A stretch of DNA of 64,000 nucleotides from NCBI RefSeq assembly GCF_014642835.1, contig NZ_BMJA01000006.1, forward strand, positions 62,001 to 126,000. The letters are read 5' to 3'. The notes under the pieces were generated by a model. The model saw only the letters and a program-made list of their open reading frames with translations. It was not told the origin of the DNA and ran no database searches. Of the stretch, positions 59,583 to 64,000 are shown piece by piece. Position 1 is the stretch's first letter. The number at the start of each line of letters is the position of its first letter. A program made the position numbers and the translations under genes. The DNA is from Dyella nitratireducens. Lineage in GTDB: Bacteria; Pseudomonadota; Gammaproteobacteria; Xanthomonadales; Rhodanobacteraceae.

Positions 59583-61463
59583 ATGTCCCTTATCCAACTC
59601 CAGCGCGTCGACTTCAGCGTCGGCGGCCCTCTTCTGCTCGAACACGTCGACCTGGTTGTCGATGCCAACGAGCGCGTGTGCATTGTCGGTCGTAACGGCG
59701 AAGGCAAATCCACCCTCATGAAACTGATCGCCGGTGAATTGCAACCGGACGACGGTGAAGTGCGCGTGCAAAGCGGCGTGGTCGTCGCACGCATGGCACA
59801 GGAAGTACCGCAGAACACCACAGGCAGTGTCTTCGACGTCGTGGCTGAAGGCCTTGGCGATCTCGGCCGCTTGCTCGCGCGCTATCACCATCTTCTTGCC
59901 GAAGGCGATCTCGATGCGCTGGGCGAGGTGCAAAACCAGATCGAAGCGCAACACGGCTGGGATCTGGATCGCCGCGTCACCGATGTGCTGACCAAACTCG
60001 AACTCCCCGCCGAGATCGATTTTGCCGCGCTTTCCGGTGGCATGAAGCGTCGCGTGCTGCTGGCGCAAGCATTGGTTCGCAAGCCAAATGTATTGCTGCT
60101 GGATGAGCCGACCAACCATCTCGATATCGAAGCGATCGGCTGGCTGGAAGGCTTTCTCAAACAGTTCGAAGGCAGCATCGTGTTCATCACGCACGATCGC
60201 AGTTTTCTTCGCGCGCTCGCGACGCGCATCGTCGAAATCGATCGCGGCCAGCTCACCAGTTGGCCAGGCGATTACGACAATTATCTGCGCCGCCGCGAAG
60301 AACGCCTGCACGCCGAAGCACAGGCCAATGCCCTGTTCGACAAAAAGCTCGCACAGGAAGAAGTGTGGATTCGCCAGGGCATCAAGGCGCGCCGTACCCG
60401 TAACGAAGGCCGCGTGCGCGCGTTGAAAGCGCTGCGCCGCGAACGTGCCGAGCGCCGCGAACTCGGCGGCAATGCAAAGATGGCGCTGGCCAATGCGCAA
60501 GCCTCCGGCAAGAAGGTCATCGAACTGGATCGTGTGCACCAGGCCTATGGCGAGCGCGTGCTGATCGATGACCTGAATACCACGCTCATGCGTGGCGATC
60601 GCGTTGGCATCGTCGGGCCCAATGGCGCAGGCAAGAGTACTTTGCTGAAAATCATGCTTGGCGAACTGAAACCGCAACGCGGTGACGTCAACCTAGGCAC
60701 GGGACTGCAGATCGCCTATTTCGATCAGCATCGCTCGCAGCTCAATGACCGCTTGAATGCGCTGGACAACGTTGCCGAAGGTCGCGAATACATCGAGCTC
60801 AACGGCCAACGCAAGCACATCATCGGCTACCTGCAGGATTTCCTGTTCTCCCCCGAACGCGCCCGCGCACCGATCACCCGTTTGTCGGGTGGTGAACGCA
60901 ATCGTCTGTTACTCGCCAAGCTGTTCGCGCAGCCGTCCAATCTTCTGGTCATGGACGAACCTACCAACGACCTCGACGTCGAAACGCTGGAACTGCTGGA
61001 AGAACTGCTCACCGAATACAAAGGTACGCTGCTGCTGGTGTCACACGACCGCGAATTCCTCGACAACGTCGTGTCGAGCACGCTGGTACTGGAAGGCGAA
61101 GGCAAGGTGGGCGAATACGTGGGCGGCTACAGCGATTGGCTGCGGCAGAAACCGGCGGATCGGTCTTCCACTGAAATACCTGCACCCGCAGCAAAGCCCG
61201 CCAAGGCCGATGCACCAGCTGTTGCAACGAGCAGCGAAAAACCCAAACGCAAGCTTAGTTACAAGGATGCACGCGAATTGGAGCAATTGCCCGCACGCAT
61301 CGAGCAGTTGGAAGCCGAGGTCGCACAACGCGCCGAAGCGATGAATGACCCTTCGTTCTATCAACAGGACAATGCGGCGATTCAGAAAGCGAACGACGCT
61401 TTGGCGAAAGCACAGGCGGAATTGGATCTGGCGTATGCGCGTTGGACAGAGCTGGAAGGCTAG
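59583..61463 (+). CDS. uup: ABC-F family ATPase (Uup type)
   Basis: A soluble protein of 626 residues with two ATP-binding cassettes and no membrane part. Cassette 1: GRNGEGKSTL, LSGGMKRRVLLAQAL and LLLDEPTNHLDIEA. Cassette 2: GPNGAGKSTLLK, LSGGERNRLLLAKL and LVMDEPTNDLDVE. The Ala/Pro/Lys-rich linker and the C-terminal coiled coil (about 555-626) match Uup, implicated in ribosome function and in preventing precise excision of transposons. Confidence 0.93.
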   Translation: MSLIQLQRVDFSVGGPLLLEHVDLVVDANERVCIVGRNGEGKSTLMKLIAGELQPDDGEVRVQSGVVVARMAQEVPQNTTGSVFDVVAEGLGDLGRLLARYHHLLAEGDLDALGEVQNQIEAQHGWDLDRRVTDVLTKLELPAEIDFAALSGGMKRRVLLAQALVRKPNVLLLDEPTNHLDIEAIGWLEGFLKQFEGSIVFITHDRSFLRALATRIVEIDRGQLTSWPGDYDNYLRRREERLHAEAQANALFDKKLAQEEVWIRQGIKARRTRNEGRVRALKALRRERAERRELGGNAKMALANAQASGKKVIELDRVHQAYGERVLIDDLNTTLMRGDRVGIVGPNGAGKSTLLKIMLGELKPQRGDVNLGTGLQIAYFDQHRSQLNDRLNALDNVAEGREYIELNGQRKHIIGYLQDFLFSPERARAPITRLSGGERNRLLLAKLFAQPSNLLVMDEPTNDLDVETLELLEELLTEYKGTLLLVSHDREFLDNVVSSTLVLEGEGKVGEYVGGYSDWLRQKPADRSSTEIPAPAAKPAKADAPAVATSSEKPKRKLSYKDARELEQLPARIEQLEAEVAQRAEAMNDPSFYQQDNAAIQKANDALAKAQAELDLAYARWTELEG

Positions 61464-61511
61464 GACGTAGGTCCGAAGCGTCGTTCGCCGCAAAAATTAC
61501 TCTTGCCTGGA

Positions 61512-61581
61512 CGTCATTCCGGCGAAGGCCGGAATCCATCGCAAATACGAAGCATGGATTCCGGCCTTCGCCGGAATGACG
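61512..61581. repeat. Long inverted repeat (class B BIME-like)
   Basis: Two perfect 28-bp arms (61512-61539 and 61554-61581), each containing a CGTCATTCCGGCGAAGGCC unit, around a 14-nt loop. It lies between uup and the sensor kinase gene. The rest of the 211-bp gap shows nothing recognisable. Confidence 0.85.
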
Positions 61582-61674
61582 ACTCGCTCTGAAACAGTAT
61601 TAGCGCGAGCTTCAATTCTTGCCGGAAGAGCGGAAAAACGTGGGATATCTCAGAGCTTGCACTCCGACCTACGA

Positions 61675-62988
61675 TTAATGTGCTTCGGAAGCTAGCGGCA
61701 GCCACAAGCGCGCACGCGCACCGATACCGGTTTCACGTGCCACCAGCATCACTCCTCCGTCGTGTGCTTCGGCAATTTGCCGAACCAGCGCCAGCCCAAT
61801 CCCGGAACCGCCTGGCTTGGTCGTGAAAAACGGTACGAACAGATTGTCGCTGGGCGGCAAGCCAACCCCTTCGTCTTCCACGTCGATCACCGCATGTTCG
61901 CCATCGCGCGTCCAACGGATCGTGACGGTGCCTGCGCCGGGCAACATGGCCTCGACCGCATTGCGCAGCAGGTTGATCAATGCCTGCTCCAATTGATCCG
62001 TATCGGCATGCACATGCAAGTCCTCTCCCGACTCGATGCGCACCGGCAAGCGCTGTTCAAGCCGCGCTGTTTTCTCGATCAGACCTGCCAGTTCCACATC
62101 ACGTCGCTGCGGTGGCGGCAGACGCGCCAGTTTGCTGTAGCTGGATAGAAAGCGGGTCAATGCCGCGGCACGATGCGCGATGACGTCCAAACCGCCGCGG
62201 AAATCCTCACGCCAGTCCGCCGGCAAGGCATCACGTGCCATCAAGCTCGCCAGCGTGCCCGCCATCGACTGGATCGGTGCCAATGAGTTGTTGACCTCAT
62301 GCCCCAGCACGCGCAGCAAGCGTTGCCAAGCCTGTCGTTCTTCCTCGCGCAACACGCGGCCCACATCGTTGATCACCAGCAAGGTGCCGCCACGGCCGTT
62401 GCTGCGCAGTGCAGCGTGACGTACATCGAAACGGCCTTGCTGACCAGGAAACGCATGCGTCAGCAAGACCGATGATGGTCCTTGCAGCAAGGTGGCCAGT
62501 CCCAACTCCTCGGCGCTGCGTCCAAATAACTGGCTGCGCGCCGCATCGAGCAGGCGCTGGCCGGCAGGATTCAACAGACGCAAACGCGATGCATCGTCGA
62601 AGACAAATACCGCGCTATCCAGCGCAGCCAAGGTCTTGCCCAGCAGATGCGAAGATTCTTCAAATTCCAGCCGCTCTTTCTGCAGGCGATCAGCCAGGGC
62701 GTTGATGTCATACACCACATCACCCAGCGCACCACCCTGCACGCCACGCAGGCTGTAATCACCCTCGCGCAACGCTTCCAACAGTCCTGCCAGCGTGTAC
62801 AACGGAAACATGATGCGCCGGAACTGCCAGCGCGCCAGCAAGGCAGTGCCGATCACGACCAACACCACCAGCCCCCAGATCTGCAGCGTGCCTGGCGTAC
62901 CGAACAATGCCATCAGCACCAAAACCATCACACCGGGAAGCGCGCACAACAGGCTCCCCAGCAGCACGCGCTGCTCGAAGCGCGGCAT
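61675..62988 (-). CDS. Membrane sensor histidine kinase (NtrY-like)
   Basis: A 437-residue kinase from the ATG at 62988; an ATG at 63024 would add 12 residues and overlap the regulator gene. Two membrane spans (about 8-30 and 34-52) with almost no periplasmic loop are followed by a HAMP-like region, a PAS domain (about 120-215), the H-box LGHEVNNSLAPIQ with phospho-acceptor His230 and an ATPase domain with NLLRNAVEA, DVEDEGVGL and GGSGIGLALV. The missing periplasmic loop suggests sensing in or near the membrane. It is paired with the regulator 10 bp upstream. Confidence 0.92.
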   Translation of the reverse strand: MPRFEQRVLLGSLLCALPGVMVLVLMALFGTPGTLQIWGLVVLVVIGTALLARWQFRRIMFPLYTLAGLLEALREGDYSLRGVQGGALGDVVYDINALADRLQKERLEFEESSHLLGKTLAALDSAVFVFDDASRLRLLNPAGQRLLDAARSQLFGRSAEELGLATLLQGPSSVLLTHAFPGQQGRFDVRHAALRSNGRGGTLLVINDVGRVLREEERQAWQRLLRVLGHEVNNSLAPIQSMAGTLASLMARDALPADWREDFRGGLDVIAHRAAALTRFLSSYSKLARLPPPQRRDVELAGLIEKTARLEQRLPVRIESGEDLHVHADTDQLEQALINLLRNAVEAMLPGAGTVTIRWTRDGEHAVIDVEDEGVGLPPSDNLFVPFFTTKPGGSGIGLALVRQIAEAHDGGVMLVARETGIGARARLWLPLASEAH

Positions 62989-62998
62989 GGAGGCCGGC

Positions 62999-64000
62999 TT
63001 AAGCGCCACCGGCCTCGCCTGCATCGTCGCGCAAGGCGTGTTTGTCCAACCGGCGATACAGCGCTTGCCGCGTGATACCCAGGGCGTCTGCAGCGTGCTG
63101 CAAATTGCCGTTATGGCGTTCCAGCGCGCGTTGGATCAACCAGGCTTCGGCCTGCTCAAGCGTCAACCCTTCGATATCCTGCGCCCCATCAGGCGGGGCG
63201 CCGAAAGATAGCGCTGCGGCACTAACCTGATCGTGCTCGGCCAACAGCGCGGCACGCTCCATCAGATGCTGCAATTCACGCACGTTGCCGGGCCAGCGCC
63301 ACGTTTCCAGCGCACGCTCGGCAGATGGCGCCAAGCGCAAACCGTCGCGGTCGTAGCGCCTTGCACTGCGCGTCAAGAATCGGCTCGCCAGCGGCAAGAT
63401 ATCGGCGACTCGCTCGCGCAAAGGTGGCAGGCGAATTTCCAGCGTGTTGAGGCGGTAGAGCAAATCTTTGCGGAAGCGGCCTTCCGCGACCTCCGTATTT
63501 AAATCGGCATTGGTCGCAGAGATCAGTCGCACATCGGTGTTTTGCGTGCGCGAAGAACCCAGGCGTTCGAACTCGCCGTCTTCCAGCACGCGCAACAACT
63601 TGGGTTGCTGCGAAGCGGGAATATTGCCGACCTCGTCCAGAAACAGCGTGCCGCCATCTGCCAGTTCGAAACGTCCCATGCGCTCGCTCTTGGCGTCGGT
63701 ATAGGCACCACGCACATGGCCAAACATTTCCGACTCGAATACAGTCTCGGAGATGCCGCCCATGTTCACTTTGACGAAAGGCCGCGAAGCACGTGTCGAC
63801 ATGGCATGCAGACGTCGCGCAATCACGCCCTTGCCGGTACCGTTTTCGCCCAGCACCAGTACGTTGGCATCGCTGGGCGCTACTCTGGCAACGAGCGACA
63901 ATACGCGCTGCATCGCCGGCGATTCGCCGATGAAGTCGTCTTCGGCATCATCGCGCAACAAAGCGTTTTCAGCCTCCAGCCGGTGCTCGCGCCGCACGGC
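62999..64000 (-). CDS. NtrC-type response regulator, partial, with non-canonical GAFTGA loop
   Basis: The 5' end, including any receiver domain, lies beyond the right edge; about 333 residues are visible. The AAA+ domain has Walker A GENGTGKG, Walker B GGTLFLDEV and the arginine-finger region RFRKDLLYRLN, and a Fis-type helix-turn-helix closes the protein (AADALGITRQALYRRLDKH). The loop that contacts sigma54, normally GAFTGA, reads GAYTDA. The next gene is the histidine kinase, so they form a two-component pair. Its target is unknown. Confidence 0.88.
   Translation of the reverse strand, partial: AVRREHRLEAENALLRDDAEDDFIGESPAMQRVLSLVARVAPSDANVLVLGENGTGKGVIARRLHAMSTRASRPFVKVNMGGISETVFESEMFGHVRGAYTDAKSERMGRFELADGGTLFLDEVGNIPASQQPKLLRVLEDGEFERLGSSRTQNTDVRLISATNADLNTEVAEGRFRKDLLYRLNTLEIRLPPLRERVADILPLASRFLTRSARRYDRDGLRLAPSAERALETWRWPGNVRELQHLMERAALLAEHDQVSAAALSFGAPPDGAQDIEGLTLEQAEAWLIQRALERHNGNLQHAADALGITRQALYRRLDKHALRDDAGEAGGA

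Overview
The window looks like chromosomal housekeeping DNA from a GC-rich gammaproteobacterium of the order Xanthomonadales, most likely family Rhodanobacteraceae (Dyella, Rhodanobacter, Luteibacter or Frateuria type). I infer this from the base composition, the gene orders (lptD-surA-pdxA-rsmA-apaG-apaH; dcw cluster-ftsZ-lpxC-dciA-M23 peptidase-secA; mraZ-rnpB-rsmI/lpoA-yraN), a dcw cluster with no murD between mraY and ftsW, and many short REP-like inverted repeats. I see no prophage, insertion sequence, CRISPR array or tRNA gene.

Layout. 0-6.6 kb: a glycerol locus on the minus strand (glpR, glpD, glpF, glpK, then an OprB-type porin) with GlpR-like operators before glpD. 6.8-11.6 kb: a polyprenyl diphosphate synthase (ispB type), a small RcnB-like secreted protein, an exported dienelactone hydrolase and two ubiquinone-pathway FAD hydroxylases. 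11.7-13.8 kb: a plus-strand run of a BtuM-like membrane protein, a PduO-type cobalamin adenosyltransferase and a histone-deacetylase-family hydrolase. 13.8-21.4 kb: msrB, divergent from lptD-surA-pdxA-rsmA-apaG-apaH. 21.5-43 kb: secA, an M23 peptidase, dciA, lpxC, then the complete dcw cluster from ftsZ back to mraZ, almost all on the minus strand with repeated 4-bp ATGA overlaps. 43.2-46.8 kb: RNase P RNA, rsmI, and divergent lpoA-yraN. 46.8-52.9 kb: an FAD-linked hydroxy-acid dehydrogenase, an Fe-S-type uracil-DNA glycosylase homologue, a LysE/RhtB exporter, a NupG-type nucleoside transporter, dusB and a methyltransferase. 53-58.2 kb: a cobalamin riboswitch before metE, a lipoprotein esterase and metK. 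58.2-64 kb: a D,D-carboxypeptidase, an ABC-F ATPase and a two-component pair whose sigma54-type regulator runs off the right edge.

Themes. The dcw, lpxC, lptD/surA, lpoA and carboxypeptidase genes together make and assemble the cell envelope. A B12/methionine theme links the putative B12 importer and adenosyltransferase with the riboswitch-controlled B12-independent synthase MetE and with MetK. The most interesting items are the BtuM-PduO pair, the missing murD, the altered GAFTGA loop of the final regulator, four helically phased MraZ boxes, a methionine-gene leader motif shared by metE and metK, REP elements that supply stop codons, and a set of -10-like boxes directly against start codons that suggest leaderless mRNAs. 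I did not find a clear new multi-gene system.
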